This document shows positions 44,918-55,374 of a stretch of DNA of 64,000 bases, piece after piece. A program made the position numbers and the translations under genes. The notes under the pieces were generated by a model that saw only the letters and a program-made list of their open reading frames with translations, was not told where the DNA came from and searched no databases. Location: assembly GCF_029194005.1 (NCBI RefSeq), contig NZ_JARFVA010000001.1, positions 744,001-808,000 of the forward strand. Direction: 5' to 3'. Source of the DNA: Flagellimonas okinawensis (GTDB lineage Bacteria > Bacteroidota > Bacteroidia > Flavobacteriales > Flavobacteriaceae). How positions within the stretch are numbered: the stretch's first letter is position 1; every line of letters begins with the position of its first letter.

Positions 44918-46496
44918 AACGCAACCAACCTATACACTTCCGACCGTAACATTGACCTTATCTCAAAAAGTAGGTCAGTTGTTTATGCCCGCGGTTTTCA
45001 TCAACGACACCGAAGAGGAGGTGCAGAAAATGGAAAAGCTCATAAAGGAATACCATGTGGGTTCCGTATGCTTTTTCCATAGCAGGGCCAGTGCTGCCAC
45101 CAACTTTGAAGGCAAGAAAAAGATTGTACACAACGAGAAGAGCTACGACCGTTTATTGGAACTTATCAATCGTTATCAAAAAGCGGCAACAGTGCCTTTA
45201 TTAATTGCAATAGATGCCGAATGGGGCCTTGCCATGCGGATTGAAAACACCCCGCAATATCCTTATGCCATCACCTTGGGCGCTTTGACCAATAATTATA
45301 ATCTTATCCGAAAAGTTGGCGAAGCCATAGGAAATGATTGTAAGGCAGCTGGGGCACAATGGAACTTGGCTCCCGTAGTGGACATCAACAACAACCCGGA
45401 AAATCCTGTAATCGGCTATCGCTCTTTTGGGGATGATAAAAACAGTGTTCACGAAAAATCAGCCGCTTTTATCAAGGGAATGACCTCGAGCGGAACACTA
45501 AATTCCATTAAACATTTTCCCGGCCATGGCGATACGGCAACCGACTCCCATTTGGGGCTGCCAGTGATTGATAAATCCATGGAGGAACTCATGGAGAATG
45601 AACTATACCCATTCAAAAAATTGATTGAATCCGGTATTGATTCAGTAATGGTAGGCCATTTGCTATTGCCACAATTAGATGAAGAACACCCCTCCACCAC
45701 CTCATCCAAAATAATATCGGACTTACTTAGAAAGCAATTGGGTTTTGATGGCGTGGTAATTTCTGATGCACTTAATATGCATGCTGTATCCAAAAAACAT
45801 CCTGAAAAAGGGAAGTTGGAGAATGCAGCCTTCTTGGCAGGAATGGATGTGCTTTGCTTTAGTGAGCACGTGGTTGAAGGTATTGATGAAATCATGAAGA
45901 ATGCCTCCGAAGAGCGAATCAATGAAAGCTTTGAGAGAGTTTGGCACCTAAAAAAGAAGTCTTTTGAACAAGACACTGAAGCAAAAAGTTCAAGCTCACC
46001 GTATGAATTAAATCGAGAGATTGCAGAGCATGTAATCACGGAATTATATGGGAATCCTTCTGAAGTAAATAACATTAAATCATCTGATTTCCTTAATATT
46101 TCTGTAAGCTCCGGAAAGACTAATTCCTTTGCACAAGAAATCCAATCGCACTTTGGCTCAGAGATTATAGATTTAGAAAACCTATCCGGCGACAATAAGG
46201 AGCAAATTGTTTTGAGCATCTTCCCTCCTGCCGTAAAACCGAAGGATCAATTCGGTTTTGACAGTGACACCTTAGCAAGGCTGCATGAAGTTATCGAAAA
46301 ACACGCCCCACTGATTTACTTGTTTGGAAATCCATATGTTCTGGACATTTTACAGCTCAAACCCAATTCCAATGTGGTCTTGGTCTATCAAGAATTCCCT
46401 GCTTTTCAAGATGTTGCTTTCAAACATTTTTTGGGAGAAAATAAAGGAAAAGGAAAGCTACCTATTCAACTGAAAACTTTTGGCAATGAGCGATGA
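44910..46496 (+). CDS. nagZ: Beta-N-acetylhexosaminidase, NagZ family (GH3)
   Basis: A 528-residue protein. The GH3 N-terminal domain (about 10-345) includes KHFPGHGDTATDSHLGLP, the NagZ signature with the catalytic His/Asp dyad, and FDGVVISDALNMHAV. A C-terminal GH3-like extension of about 170 residues follows, longer than E. coli NagZ. It removes GlcNAc from anhydro-muropeptides. It overlaps the ampG-like gene by 8 bases. Confidence 0.92.
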   Translation: MTKTQPTYTLPTVTLTLSQKVGQLFMPAVFINDTEEEVQKMEKLIKEYHVGSVCFFHSRASAATNFEGKKKIVHNEKSYDRLLELINRYQKAATVPLLIAIDAEWGLAMRIENTPQYPYAITLGALTNNYNLIRKVGEAIGNDCKAAGAQWNLAPVVDINNNPENPVIGYRSFGDDKNSVHEKSAAFIKGMTSSGTLNSIKHFPGHGDTATDSHLGLPVIDKSMEELMENELYPFKKLIESGIDSVMVGHLLLPQLDEEHPSTTSSKIISDLLRKQLGFDGVVISDALNMHAVSKKHPEKGKLENAAFLAGMDVLCFSEHVVEGIDEIMKNASEERINESFERVWHLKKKSFEQDTEAKSSSSPYELNREIAEHVITELYGNPSEVNNIKSSDFLNISVSSGKTNSFAQEIQSHFGSEIIDLENLSGDNKEQIVLSIFPPAVKPKDQFGFDSDTLARLHEVIEKHAPLIYLFGNPYVLDILQLKPNSNVVLVYQEFPAFQDVAFKHFLGENKGKGKLPIQLKTFGNER

Positions 46497-47151
46497 GATA
46501 AGATCATCTTGGAATAAAAATGCTGAAGAATGGGTTAAAATCATCCAAAATGATGGTATTCCTTCAAGAAAATTTACCAATCCGGCCATTTTAGAGGAAA
46601 TCAAAGAATTGAAAGGAAGTACCATTGCCGATATCGGTTGCGGAGAAGGCTGGTTAACTCGCGAGATGGAAAAACTTGGTTGGAAGGCTATAGGTTTGGA
46701 TGCCACTGTGGATTTAATCAAAGACGCACGTCAAAGAAGCGACCAGACCTTTGAAGTATTCACTTTTGAAGACATCATCAAAGGGGAAAAGATGCGGAAT
46801 GCACCTTTTGATGCCGCCATTTTTAATTTCTGTCTGTATGTAAAAAATGGCTTGATCGAATTGTTGTCAAACACTTTAAAGCAGTTAAGCCCAAAGGGAA
46901 GCTTGGTGATTCAAACACTTCACCCCTACTTTCTTTTGCAAAACAATTTACCTTATAAGAGTCAGTGGATTTCCGACTCTTGGAAAGGGTTGCCAGGCAA
47001 TTTTACGGACGGACACTCGTGGTACGCCCGGACCATGGAAGATTGGGTCCAAGAACTCAATCAAATTGAACACATTGAATTCAATATCAAGGAAGTCTTG
47101 AACGATGATGACAAACCGATTTCCCTGATTATAAAAATCAACAAGATATGA
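46486..47151 (+). CDS. Class I SAM-dependent methyltransferase
   Basis: A 221-residue methyltransferase. Motif I is IADIGCGEGWLTREM and the acidic end of strand 2 is AIGLDAT; a later segment reads NFCLYV. The start at 46486 (MSDEIRSSW) overlaps the nagZ stop. The substrate is unknown; it is embedded in the recycling operon and overlaps anmK by 4 bases. Confidence 0.85.
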   Translation: MSDEIRSSWNKNAEEWVKIIQNDGIPSRKFTNPAILEEIKELKGSTIADIGCGEGWLTREMEKLGWKAIGLDATVDLIKDARQRSDQTFEVFTFEDIIKGEKMRNAPFDAAIFNFCLYVKNGLIELLSNTLKQLSPKGSLVIQTLHPYFLLQNNLPYKSQWISDSWKGLPGNFTDGHSWYARTMEDWVQELNQIEHIEFNIKEVLNDDDKPISLIIKINKI

Positions 47152-48239
47152 GGACTTATAAAGTTATGGGACTGATGTCGGGAACCTCTTTGGACGGATT
47201 GGACATCGCCTATTACCATATTTGGGAGGAAGATGGAAAATGGAACTTTTCTATAAAAAAAACGGCAGAAATCGATTACTCCGATGAGATGCGGGAATAC
47301 CTCAAAAATGCGATTCATCTTTCCGAAGAAGACCATGAGCAACTGCACAAAGATTATGGTATTTGGTTGGGACAACAATCCAAATTATTCATTGACGAAT
47401 TGGACGAAGAAGTTGATTTTATTGCCAGTCACGGGCATACCTCCCACCATAGACCCGATGAGGGGGTTACATTTCAATTGGGGGATGGACAACTTTTGGC
47501 AAACACTTCGGGAAAACAAGTAGTCTGTGATTTTAGGTCTAAGGACGTGTCCCTAAAAGGACAAGGAGCACCTTTGGTTCCCATTGGAGATAAGTTGCTG
47601 TTCCATGAATATGATTTTTGCCTAAATCTAGGCGGTATAAGTAATATTTCTTTCGATAAAAATGGCGAACGTATTGCCTACGATATTGGTTTGGCGAACA
47701 TGCCACTAAACTATATCACCCATAAAATAGGGTTATCCTATGACGAAAATGGAAAGATGGCAAGATCAGGGAAACTGGACCACGCACTGCTTCAAAAACT
47801 GAACAGTTTACCATATTACGCTCTACCCTATCCAAAATCCACAGGGTACGAATGGTTCTCTTCTGAAATAATGCCCTTAATAGAGGGGTCCAAACTTTCA
47901 AATGAGGATTTATTGCACACCTTCATCCATCATAATTGTGAGCAAATTGCATTTGCCGCACTAAAGCATAAAAAGAATGGAAAATCCAATAGTAAACTAT
48001 TGGCAACCGGTGGTGGTGCACTCAATCAATTTTTTATGGACACGCTCCAAAGTAAGTTGGGAAACAGCATTGAGGTGGTGGTTCCCAATAAAACGCTGAT
48101 CGCATACAAGGAAGCATTGGTTTTTGCGTTAATGGGGGTACTCCGCTTGGAGGGAAATACTAATGTACTCAAATCGGTTACCGGGGCCACCGCAGATTCT
48201 TGTAGTGGGGAAGTGTTTTTTCCCAAAGATTTGGTTTAG
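47148..48239 (+). CDS. anmK: Anhydro-N-acetylmuramic acid kinase
   Basis: A 363-residue sugar kinase of the AnmK family: MGLMSGTSLDGLDIAYY at the N-terminus, ASHGHTSHH, LGDGQLLANTSGKQVVCDFRSKDV, LNLGGISNIS and LLATGGGALNQFF. It opens and phosphorylates 1,6-anhydroMurNAc to MurNAc-6-phosphate, the substrate of MurQ. It ends the operon and overlaps the convergent MFS gene by 4 bases. Confidence 0.95.
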   Translation: MRTYKVMGLMSGTSLDGLDIAYYHIWEEDGKWNFSIKKTAEIDYSDEMREYLKNAIHLSEEDHEQLHKDYGIWLGQQSKLFIDELDEEVDFIASHGHTSHHRPDEGVTFQLGDGQLLANTSGKQVVCDFRSKDVSLKGQGAPLVPIGDKLLFHEYDFCLNLGGISNISFDKNGERIAYDIGLANMPLNYITHKIGLSYDENGKMARSGKLDHALLQKLNSLPYYALPYPKSTGYEWFSSEIMPLIEGSKLSNEDLLHTFIHHNCEQIAFAALKHKKNGKSNSKLLATGGGALNQFFMDTLQSKLGNSIEVVVPNKTLIAYKEALVFALMGVLRLEGNTNVLKSVTGATADSCSGEVFFPKDLV

Positions 48240-49450
48240 GAAGCAGCGATTCGTTTCCGTTTGGGCAAATGGGTCAAAAGGAACAGCGCCAAGGCGACCA
48301 TACCACAAATGGCCAAACCTGCAAAAAGAGGCCAAACACTATCCTTTACAAAATCACCGATAAATGTAGCGATGGGTATGGAAAGTACCGTTGATACAAA
48401 TCCATTTATCGCGGCACCAATTCCCGCAATATGACCAATCGGCTCCATAGCAATGGAACGGAAATTACCCCACATAAACCCAAGGCAAAAGAATTGAACG
48501 GATAAAAACCCGACCAAAACATAAATGTTTGGATTAGGTGAATTCAGGAAAACTATGGAATAGGTCAAGGCGACAGCACAAAAAACAATGGTCGCCATTA
48601 ATGACAATCTACGCATACCAAAACGCATCACCAAAGTTCCGTTCATAAAGGTGGACAATCCAATGGAAACCGCCAGACCGGCAAAAATATATGGGAAGAT
48701 TTCCTTCAGGGCATATTGATCTTCAAAAATATGCTGTGCCGAACTTAAATACACCAAAAATGCTCCTGTGACCAATCCTGAAATCAAGGTAAAGGCGATG
48801 GTTTCCCGATATTTAATAAATTCTTTGACCCCATCTACAAAAACATGACTGGAAAATGGAATTTTATACTCAGGGTGAAGTGTCTCCGGCTGTCGTTTCC
48901 AAAACCAAAGCGCCACCACTAACACAAAAAACATCTGCACATAAAATATTCCTTGCCATCCCGATGCATCCAATATCAATTTTCCAATGGCAGGAGCCAC
49001 AACTGGTACCAAAATGAAAAATGCGGTAACAAACGACATGATCTTTGCCATATAATCACCTTCGTAAGAATCGCGTATAATGGAAATGGAAATGGTTCGA
49101 GGTGCGGACAAGCCGATACCCTGCAAAATTCGACCTACTACCATCACTTCTAGATTGGGAGCAAACAAGCAAATAATACTTGCAAGCAAAAAGATGGAAA
49201 AACCGATATAAACCACTGGCTTTCTACCAAAACTGTCCGAAATAGGACCAAAAAACAACTGGCCTACACCCAATCCCAAGAAAATCATGGTAACCAATAA
49301 CTGATTATCCGTTGGGTCCGTGCTATTTATCGCTTCCCCAATATTGGAAATTGCAGGTAAGATCGCATCAATGGCCAATGCCACGATTGACATTAATGCC
49401 GCCATCATGGCCACAAACTCAAAGTTCGGTTTTTGTTGTTGTTTTTGCAT
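48236..49450 (-). CDS. MFS drug efflux transporter, Bcr/CflA type
   Basis: A 404-residue protein with about twelve membrane helices. It shows LAIDAILPAISNIGEAI, GLGVGQLFFGPISDSFGRKPVVYIG (motif A) and RILQGIGLSAPRTISISIIRDSY, the Bcr/CflA pattern of multidrug exporters. It is divergent from the Gfo/Idh oxidoreductase gene. The substrate is not evident. Confidence 0.88.
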   Translation of the reverse strand: MQKQQQKPNFEFVAMMAALMSIVALAIDAILPAISNIGEAINSTDPTDNQLLVTMIFLGLGVGQLFFGPISDSFGRKPVVYIGFSIFLLASIICLFAPNLEVMVVGRILQGIGLSAPRTISISIIRDSYEGDYMAKIMSFVTAFFILVPVVAPAIGKLILDASGWQGIFYVQMFFVLVVALWFWKRQPETLHPEYKIPFSSHVFVDGVKEFIKYRETIAFTLISGLVTGAFLVYLSSAQHIFEDQYALKEIFPYIFAGLAVSIGLSTFMNGTLVMRFGMRRLSLMATIVFCAVALTYSIVFLNSPNPNIYVLVGFLSVQFFCLGFMWGNFRSIAMEPIGHIAGIGAAINGFVSTVLSIPIATFIGDFVKDSVWPLFAGLAICGMVALALFLLTHLPKRKRIAAS

Positions 49451-49636
49451 CGGGCAAAATTAGGCATCCCCATTGGATCGGTAAAGCTTTTAAGAAAGGT
49501 TTAATGATATAGAAACATTTCCATCGTTGTAGTAAAATCAAAAAAGGGAATTTCCAATATTTTACCTCCATCCATAATCCCGATCCTAAAGGAAATTAAG
49601 ATTGTAAACCCTATATTTAAGAATAAATAGAAAGAT

Positions 49637-50698
49637 ATGGGACGATTGAAAGTATTGGTAGTTGGTTGCGGGAATATGGGAACATCGCATGCTCGTGCCT
49701 ATCATCAACTGGAAGGTTTTGAAATTGTTGGATTGGTGAGTCGGGGAGCAAAAAGCCGGGAACGACTTTCCAAGGAATTAAATGGTGTTCAGACTTTTTC
49801 AGATTACACCAAAGCTCTCAACAGTACAAAACCCGATGTAGTGTCCATTAATACTTACCCAGATACACATTATAATTACGTAAAAACTGCCTTGGAGGCC
49901 AACGCACATGTTTTTGTGGAAAAACCATTGGCATTGACCGTTGAGGAGGCACAAATATTGGTTGACCTAGCACAAAAGCAACAACGTAAAATGGTGGTGG
50001 GCTATATATTGAGAGTTCATCCCACATGGGCAAAATTCACCGAAATGGCCCAAACATTGGGAAAACCTTTGGTGATGCGCATGAACTTAAATCAACAAAG
50101 TTCGGGAGAGCATTGGTATACCCATAAACAGTTAATGAATTCCATGTCGCCCATAGTGGATTGTGGCGTACATTATGTAGATGTGATGTGTTCGATGACA
50201 CGTTCCAAACCCATTAGTGTTTCAGCGATAGGAGCCCATTTATCGGATGAAATTGCCACTGATATGTACAATTATGGTCAATTACAGGTACGGTTTGAAG
50301 ATGGTTCCGTTGGCTGGTACGAAGCTGGTTGGGGCCCCATGATGAGCGAAACCGCTTTTTTTATAAAGGATGTCATTGGTCCAAAGGGCTGTGTATCCAT
50401 CAGCGACGAGGATAAAGGAGCTTCGGATGATGTTGAAGGGCACTCCAAAACAGGAAGCTTGAAACTGCACCACAGCGAATTGGACGCCGATGGGCATTTT
50501 ACAAAAATGGATGAAATCATCAGTACTGCTGATGAACCCGACCATGATGGACTTTGCCTATTGGAGCAGGAATACCTACTGGATGCCATAATTAACGACA
50601 GGGACCTGACCAATCACTTGAATGACGCCATCAACAGCTTAAAAATTGTTCTTGCCGCTGATGAATCCGTAAAAACGGGGAAAACCGTGATCTTGTAG
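49637..50698 (+). CDS. Gfo/Idh/MocA-family oxidoreductase
   Basis: A 353-residue protein with an N-terminal Rossmann fold (VLVVGCGNMGTSHARAYHQL), the EKPLALT signature (catalytic Lys region) and a C-terminal GFO/IDH domain (SPIVDCGVHYVDVMCSM). It probably oxidises or reduces a sugar or cyclitol with NAD(P). It stands alone; the substrate is not evident. Confidence 0.88.
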   Translation: MGRLKVLVVGCGNMGTSHARAYHQLEGFEIVGLVSRGAKSRERLSKELNGVQTFSDYTKALNSTKPDVVSINTYPDTHYNYVKTALEANAHVFVEKPLALTVEEAQILVDLAQKQQRKMVVGYILRVHPTWAKFTEMAQTLGKPLVMRMNLNQQSSGEHWYTHKQLMNSMSPIVDCGVHYVDVMCSMTRSKPISVSAIGAHLSDEIATDMYNYGQLQVRFEDGSVGWYEAGWGPMMSETAFFIKDVIGPKGCVSISDEDKGASDDVEGHSKTGSLKLHHSELDADGHFTKMDEIISTADEPDHDGLCLLEQEYLLDAIINDRDLTNHLNDAINSLKIVLAADESVKTGKTVIL

Positions 50699-50749
50699 GC
50701 AGAGTGACAACCCTTTGACCATTGACCCTTTACTCCTTATCCATCAACC

Positions 50750-52300
50750 TTACAATGGAATGTTCCCGTGTTTTTTCCAAGGGGTCTGCACCTCTTTGTT
50801 CTCCAGCATAGCGAATGTCTTCAGCAATTTACGTCTGGTATCCTTTGGCATAATCACCTCATCAATAAAACCACGTTTGGCGGCACGGTACGGATTGGCA
50901 AACTTATCGGCGTACTCAGCTTCCTTTTCTTTCAATTTGGCTTCTGGGTTCTCGGATGCAGCAATTTCACGTCTAAAAATAATCTCACTGGCACCTTTTG
51001 CACCCATAACGGCAATCTCTGCACTTGGCCAAGCAAAGTTGAAATCGGCCCCAATATGCTTGGAGTTCATCACATCATAAGCACCACCATAGGCTTTTCG
51101 GGTAATCACGGTAACCCTTGGTACGGTAGCTTCACTCAAGGCATAGAGTAATTTTGCCCCGTGCATAATAATACCGCTCCACTCTTGATCGGTTCCAGGC
51201 AAAAATCCGGGCACATCGACCAAAACAAGCAAAGGAATATTGAAAGAATCACAAAAACGGGTAAATCGGGCCGCCTTGGTGGAACTATTTACATCCAAGA
51301 CCCCTGCCAAGAACATCGGTTGATTGGCAATGATACCGATACTTCTTCCACCCAAACGGGCAAAACCAGTGATGATGTTTTCGGCATAATCCTTATGGAT
51401 TTCGTAAAAGGAATCCGTATCGATAATGCCACTGATTACATCGTGCATATCGTAAGGCTTATTGGGATTGTCGGGCACAATACCGGACAATTCTTCCCTT
51501 GTTTCATCACCTAGCTCATAAGGTAATAGCGGAGTTGTTTCTTTATTATTCTGAGGTAGATAGTCCAGTAAGTTTCGAATATCGTTCAAACAAGCGGCAT
51601 CATTTGTAGAGGTTTTATGAGCCACACCGGATTTTGCGGCATGGGTACTCGCCCCTCCTAGCTCCTCGGAGGTTACATTTTCGTTGGTCACTGTTTTTAC
51701 CACATTGGGACCGGTCACGAACATATAACTGGTTTCTTCTACCATAACTATAAAATCGGTCATGGCAGGGGAATATACCGCCCCACCTGCACAAGGACCC
51801 ATAATGGCAGAAATCTGGGGAATTACACCAGATGCCTGTACATTGCGATAGAAAATATCGGCATAGCCACCAAGCGATTTCACCCCTTCTTGGATACGAG
51901 CACCACCCGAATCGTTGAGTCCGATAACCGGGGCCCCAACTTTCATGGCCAGATCCATTACCTTACAGATTTTTTCTGCATGGGTTTCTGACAAGGCACC
52001 GCCAAATACGGTAAAATCCTGGGCATAAACGTACACCAATCTCCCGTTCACCGTTCCATAACCCGTAACCACGCCATCGCCATAGTACATTTCTTTGTCC
52101 ATACCAAAATCCGTGGTACGGTGGGTCACTAAAATGCCCATTTCTTCAAAAGAACCTTCATCCAAGAAATAAAGAACCCTTTCACGAGCCGTTAGCTTTT
52201 TCTTCTGATGTTGTTTTTCTATACGTTTTTGGCCACCACCCAAATGGGCTTCGGCTATTTTTTCCTGAAGTACTTTTATTTTGGGATCCATAGGATTCAA
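50750..52300 (-). CDS. pccB: Propionyl-CoA carboxylase beta subunit
   Basis: A 516-residue carboxyltransferase. It shows the crotonase-like CoA-binding elements [10 protein letters not shown] and [16 protein letters not shown], and [22 protein letters not shown] near the C-terminus. It transfers the carboxyl group from biotin to propionyl-CoA (or another acyl-CoA). It overlaps the biotin carboxylase gene by 4 bases, and the route continues with methylmalonyl-CoA mutase genes to the right. Confidence 0.93.
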   Translation of the reverse strand: MNPMDPKIKVLQEKIAEAHLGGGQKRIEKQHQKKKLTARERVLYFLDEGSFEEMGILVTHRTTDFGMDKEMYYGDGVVTGYGTVNGRLVYVYAQDFTVFGGALSETHAEKICKVMDLAMKVGAPVIGLNDSGGARIQEGVKSLGGYADIFYRNVQASGVIPQISAIMGPCAGGAVYSPAMTDFIVMVEETSYMFVTGPNVVKTVTNENVTSEELGGASTHAAKSGVAHKTSTNDAACLNDIRNLLDYLPQNNKETTPLLPYELGDETREELSGIVPDNPNKPYDMHDVISGIIDTDSFYEIHKDYAENIITGFARLGGRSIGIIANQPMFLAGVLDVNSSTKAARFTRFCDSFNIPLLVLVDVPGFLPGTDQEWSGIIMHGAKLLYALSEATVPRVTVITRKAYGGAYDVMNSKHIGADFNFAWPSAEIAVMGAKGASEIIFRREIAASENPEAKLKEKEAEYADKFANPYRAAKRGFIDEVIMPKDTRRKLLKTFAMLENKEVQTPWKKHGNIPL

Positions 52301-53739
52301 TTTGAAGGTAATCTTACTATTTTTTTGTCTTCCAGATATTGATAAAGGGCAATCATCGCAGCAACTTCGGCTTCGTCCGCCGTTTGTTCCTTGATTTTCT
52401 CCGGAGAATAATAATTTTTAACGAAGTGGGTATCAAAATTTCCTGAGCGGAAAGCTTCGTGTGCAAAAACAAAGCTTCCAAACGGCAAGGTGGTCTGGAC
52501 TCCTTTTACTTTGTAATTTTGAATGGCTTCCAACATCAGCTCAATGGCTTCTTCGCGAGTTTTTCCATAGGCAATGAGCTTGGACAACATGGGGTCGTAA
52601 TAGATGGGAATATCCATACCTTCCCTAAAACCATTATCTACGCGAATGCCTTCGCCGACCGGTAATTGGTAGGTCTCCAAATTGCCCACACTGGGCAAGA
52701 AGTCGTTCAATGGATCTTCGGCATATACCCGAAGCTCTACTGCATGGCCATGGATGGTAAGGTCTTCCTGCTTCATGGGAAGTTTTTCTCCCCTCGCCAC
52801 TTTTATCTGTAGTTCCACCAAGTCGACTCCTGTGATCAACTCCGTCACAGGATGTTCCACTTGGAGACGGGTATTCATTTCCAAAAAATAGAAATTATGG
52901 TCTGCATCCATCAAAAATTCTACCGTACCTGCTCCAATGTAATCACAGGACTTGGCCACTTTGCAAGCAGCAATACCCATTTCCTCCCGCAATTCCGGGG
53001 TTAAAATAGAAGATGGTGCCTCTTCCACCACTTTTTGGTGTCGACGTTGCACACTACATTCCCTTTCAAAAAAATGAAGCACGTTGCCATGGGTGTCCGC
53101 CATCACCTGCACTTCGATGTGCCTTGGCGATTTCACATATTTTTCCACAAAAACGGAACCATCTCCAAAGGCGGAAGTCGCCTCACTAATGGCTCGCTTC
53201 ATGCCGGATTCCAAATCTTCTTCCTTTTCTACGATGCGCATACCCTTTCCTCCACCACCGGCAGAGGCCTTGATGAGGATGGGATAACCCACTTCATTGG
53301 CTATTTCGTGGGCCTTTGCAACATCGGTAATGGCCTCATCGATACCTGGCACCATTGGAATGTCATAAGCTTTTACAGCTTCCTTCGCAGCCAATTTGCT
53401 TCCCATGATCTTGATTGCCTTGGATTTTGGTCCAATAAAGGTGATTCCGCTTTTTTCCACTGCTTCAGCAAAATCTGCGTTTTCACTCAAAAAACCATAC
53501 CCCGGATGTATACCATCTACTTGAAGTTCCTTGGCCACTTCAATAATTTTATCGCCTCGTAGATACGATTTATTGGAGGGCGCCTCACCGATACAAACTG
53601 CTTCATCTGCAAATTGCACGTGCGGGGCATTCCTGTCGGCTTCCGAGAAAACGGCAACCGTTTTAATGCCCATTTTTTTTACGGTCTTCATTACCCTAAC
53701 CGCAATTTCGCCACGATTGGCGATCAATATTTTTTTCAT
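52297..53739 (-). CDS. accC: Biotin carboxylase subunit of acyl-CoA carboxylase
   Basis: A 480-residue ATP-grasp enzyme: [22 protein letters not shown], the glycine-rich loop [35 protein letters not shown] and [14 protein letters not shown]. It carboxylates biotin on the carrier protein encoded 6 bases upstream. Together with pccB and the carrier it makes a three-subunit enzyme. Confidence 0.93.
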   Translation of the reverse strand: MKKILIANRGEIAVRVMKTVKKMGIKTVAVFSEADRNAPHVQFADEAVCIGEAPSNKSYLRGDKIIEVAKELQVDGIHPGYGFLSENADFAEAVEKSGITFIGPKSKAIKIMGSKLAAKEAVKAYDIPMVPGIDEAITDVAKAHEIANEVGYPILIKASAGGGGKGMRIVEKEEDLESGMKRAISEATSAFGDGSVFVEKYVKSPRHIEVQVMADTHGNVLHFFERECSVQRRHQKVVEEAPSSILTPELREEMGIAACKVAKSCDYIGAGTVEFLMDADHNFYFLEMNTRLQVEHPVTELITGVDLVELQIKVARGEKLPMKQEDLTIHGHAVELRVYAEDPLNDFLPSVGNLETYQLPVGEGIRVDNGFREGMDIPIYYDPMLSKLIAYGKTREEAIELMLEAIQNYKVKGVQTTLPFGSFVFAHEAFRSGNFDTHFVKNYYSPEKIKEQTADEAEVAAMIALYQYLEDKKIVRLPSN

Positions 53740-53745
53740 GATGTT

Positions 53746-54246
53746 TTATTGAAATTCAATCAACAATTGTTTCTTGTCAACAGCATCTCCTTTGGACACA
53801 CTTATTTTTTTGATTACTCCAGTACGTGGGGAGGTGATAATGTTTTCCATCTTCATGGCTTCCAAAATCAATAATTGGTCCTCTTCGTTGACCTCTTGTC
53901 CTTCTTCCACCAGAATATCCAAAATCAATCCCGGCATGGGTGCGGAGATGGAATCAACATTTTTACCTGCATTCACGGCAAACCCCATTTTTTGGATGAG
54001 TTCATCCAACGGAGTGTGTATCGAGGTTAAATATTCACTACCATTTATACTTATGGTATATTTTCCCTGATTAAAATCGGAATCGACGATTTTGATGTGG
54101 TAAGAGGCACCATCTTTTAACAAATGGTATGATCCCTCACCATTTTTTATTAAATCCAACGAAGAAATAGTGTCCTTGGAAAGTTTAAGGTCAAAGTCTT
54201 CACCGACCTTGACGGAATACGAATTATCCATAAAAGAATTTTCCAT
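53746..54246 (-). CDS. Biotin carboxyl carrier protein of the acyl-CoA carboxylase
   Basis: A 166-residue protein with a C-terminal biotinyl domain; the biotinylated Lys is K132 in LEAMKMENI. The N-terminal 95 residues are a beta-rich interaction part. It is the first gene of a tight three-gene operon with accC and pccB. Confidence 0.9.
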   Translation of the reverse strand: MENSFMDNSYSVKVGEDFDLKLSKDTISSLDLIKNGEGSYHLLKDGASYHIKIVDSDFNQGKYTISINGSEYLTSIHTPLDELIQKMGFAVNAGKNVDSISAPMPGLILDILVEEGQEVNEEDQLLILEAMKMENIITSPRTGVIKKISVSKGDAVDKKQLLIEFQ

Positions 54247-54425
54247 TGGTTAGCTTGATAAAGATAAGGTTAATGCTTTAGAAATCACACAAAGCTATAC
54301 CATTTAAGCAGGATTAATTATGACAATGATCATTATATTCTTTAATATTAAACACTAATTATGTTGCATTGTAGATAGGCGGGAGATATAATCATTTGTT
54401 TATTTTTGATGCCAAAATTTGAACT

Positions 54426-55034
54426 ATGCTGATCTTAGGGATTGCCGGTGGTACAGGATGCGGAAAAACAACGGTGGTAAACCAGATCGTGGAGCAATTG
54501 CCCACGGACGAAGTGGGCGTAATTTCCCAAGATTCCTACTATAACGATCTTTCCCACATGAGCAAAGAGGAAAGAGCGAAGGTGAATTTCGACCATCCGA
54601 ACTCAATAGACTTTGATCTTTTGATTTCCCATATCGATTTGTTGAAACAAGGTAAAACTATAGACACTCCCATATATTCCTTTGTGGAGGAGACTCGGAT
54701 GAAAGAGACCATTCCGACCCCGCCAAGAAAGGTAATGATCGTTGAAGGGATATTGGTATTGAGCAACCCTATTTTAAGGAACATGTTCGATATAAAAATA
54801 TTTGTACATGCAGATTCGGACGAACGTTTGATAAGAAGACTGCAACGCGACACCCAAGAAAGGGGACACGATTTAAAAAAGGTGCTCACTAGATACCAAA
54901 CAGCGGTTAAACCAATGCACCTTCAATTTATTGAGCCATCGAAAGAGTTTGCGGATATCATTATCCCGAACAACCACTACAACACAGTGGCAGTAGATAT
55001 TGTTAGGACCATTATCAACAACAAACTTTCGTAA
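54426..55034 (+). CDS. udk: Uridine kinase
   Basis: A 202-residue P-loop kinase with Walker A GGTGCGKTT at residues 8-16, SQDSYYNDLSHM and NFDHPNSIDFDLL, characteristic of uridine/cytidine kinases. It makes UMP/CMP in pyrimidine salvage. It is followed 1 base later by the DivIC/FtsB-like gene. Confidence 0.95.
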   Translation: MLILGIAGGTGCGKTTVVNQIVEQLPTDEVGVISQDSYYNDLSHMSKEERAKVNFDHPNSIDFDLLISHIDLLKQGKTIDTPIYSFVEETRMKETIPTPPRKVMIVEGILVLSNPILRNMFDIKIFVHADSDERLIRRLQRDTQERGHDLKKVLTRYQTAVKPMHLQFIEPSKEFADIIIPNNHYNTVAVDIVRTIINNKLS

Positions 55035-55035
55035 T

Positions 55036-55374
55036 ATGGGCTTGAAGGAATTGAGAAAAAAGAAATGGTTTAAGATCATGACGAACACCTACATATTGGT
55101 GCTCACCATCTTTGTGATTTGGATGGCTTTTTTTGATACAAATTCCCTAATGATCCATTTGGAGCTGGAAAGCGAGATCGATAAACTGGAAAAAGAAAAA
55201 GAATTTCTTAAAAGTGAGATATCCAAGGACAAGGAAATTTTGAAAAAAATGTCCGATGAAAAGGAACTTGAAAAACTTGCCCGAGAAAAATATTACATGA
55301 AAAAAGACAATGAAGAAATATTCCTGATTGAATATGAAGATAGTCTAAAGAACAAGCAAGATGAAAAACACTAA
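55036..55374 (+). CDS. FtsB/DivIC-family septum formation protein
   Basis: A 112-residue protein starting at the ATG at 55036. It has a short cytoplasmic N-terminus, one membrane helix (TYILVLTIFVIWMAFF) and a coiled coil (IDKLEKEKEFLKSEISKDKEILKK) followed by LEKLAREKYYMKKDNEEIF, the FtsB/DivIC signature. It acts in the divisome. It overlaps the mutA start by 14 bases. Confidence 0.85.
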   Translation: MGLKELRKKKWFKIMTNTYILVLTIFVIWMAFFDTNSLMIHLELESEIDKLEKEKEFLKSEISKDKEILKKMSDEKELEKLAREKYYMKKDNEEIFLIEYEDSLKNKQDEKH

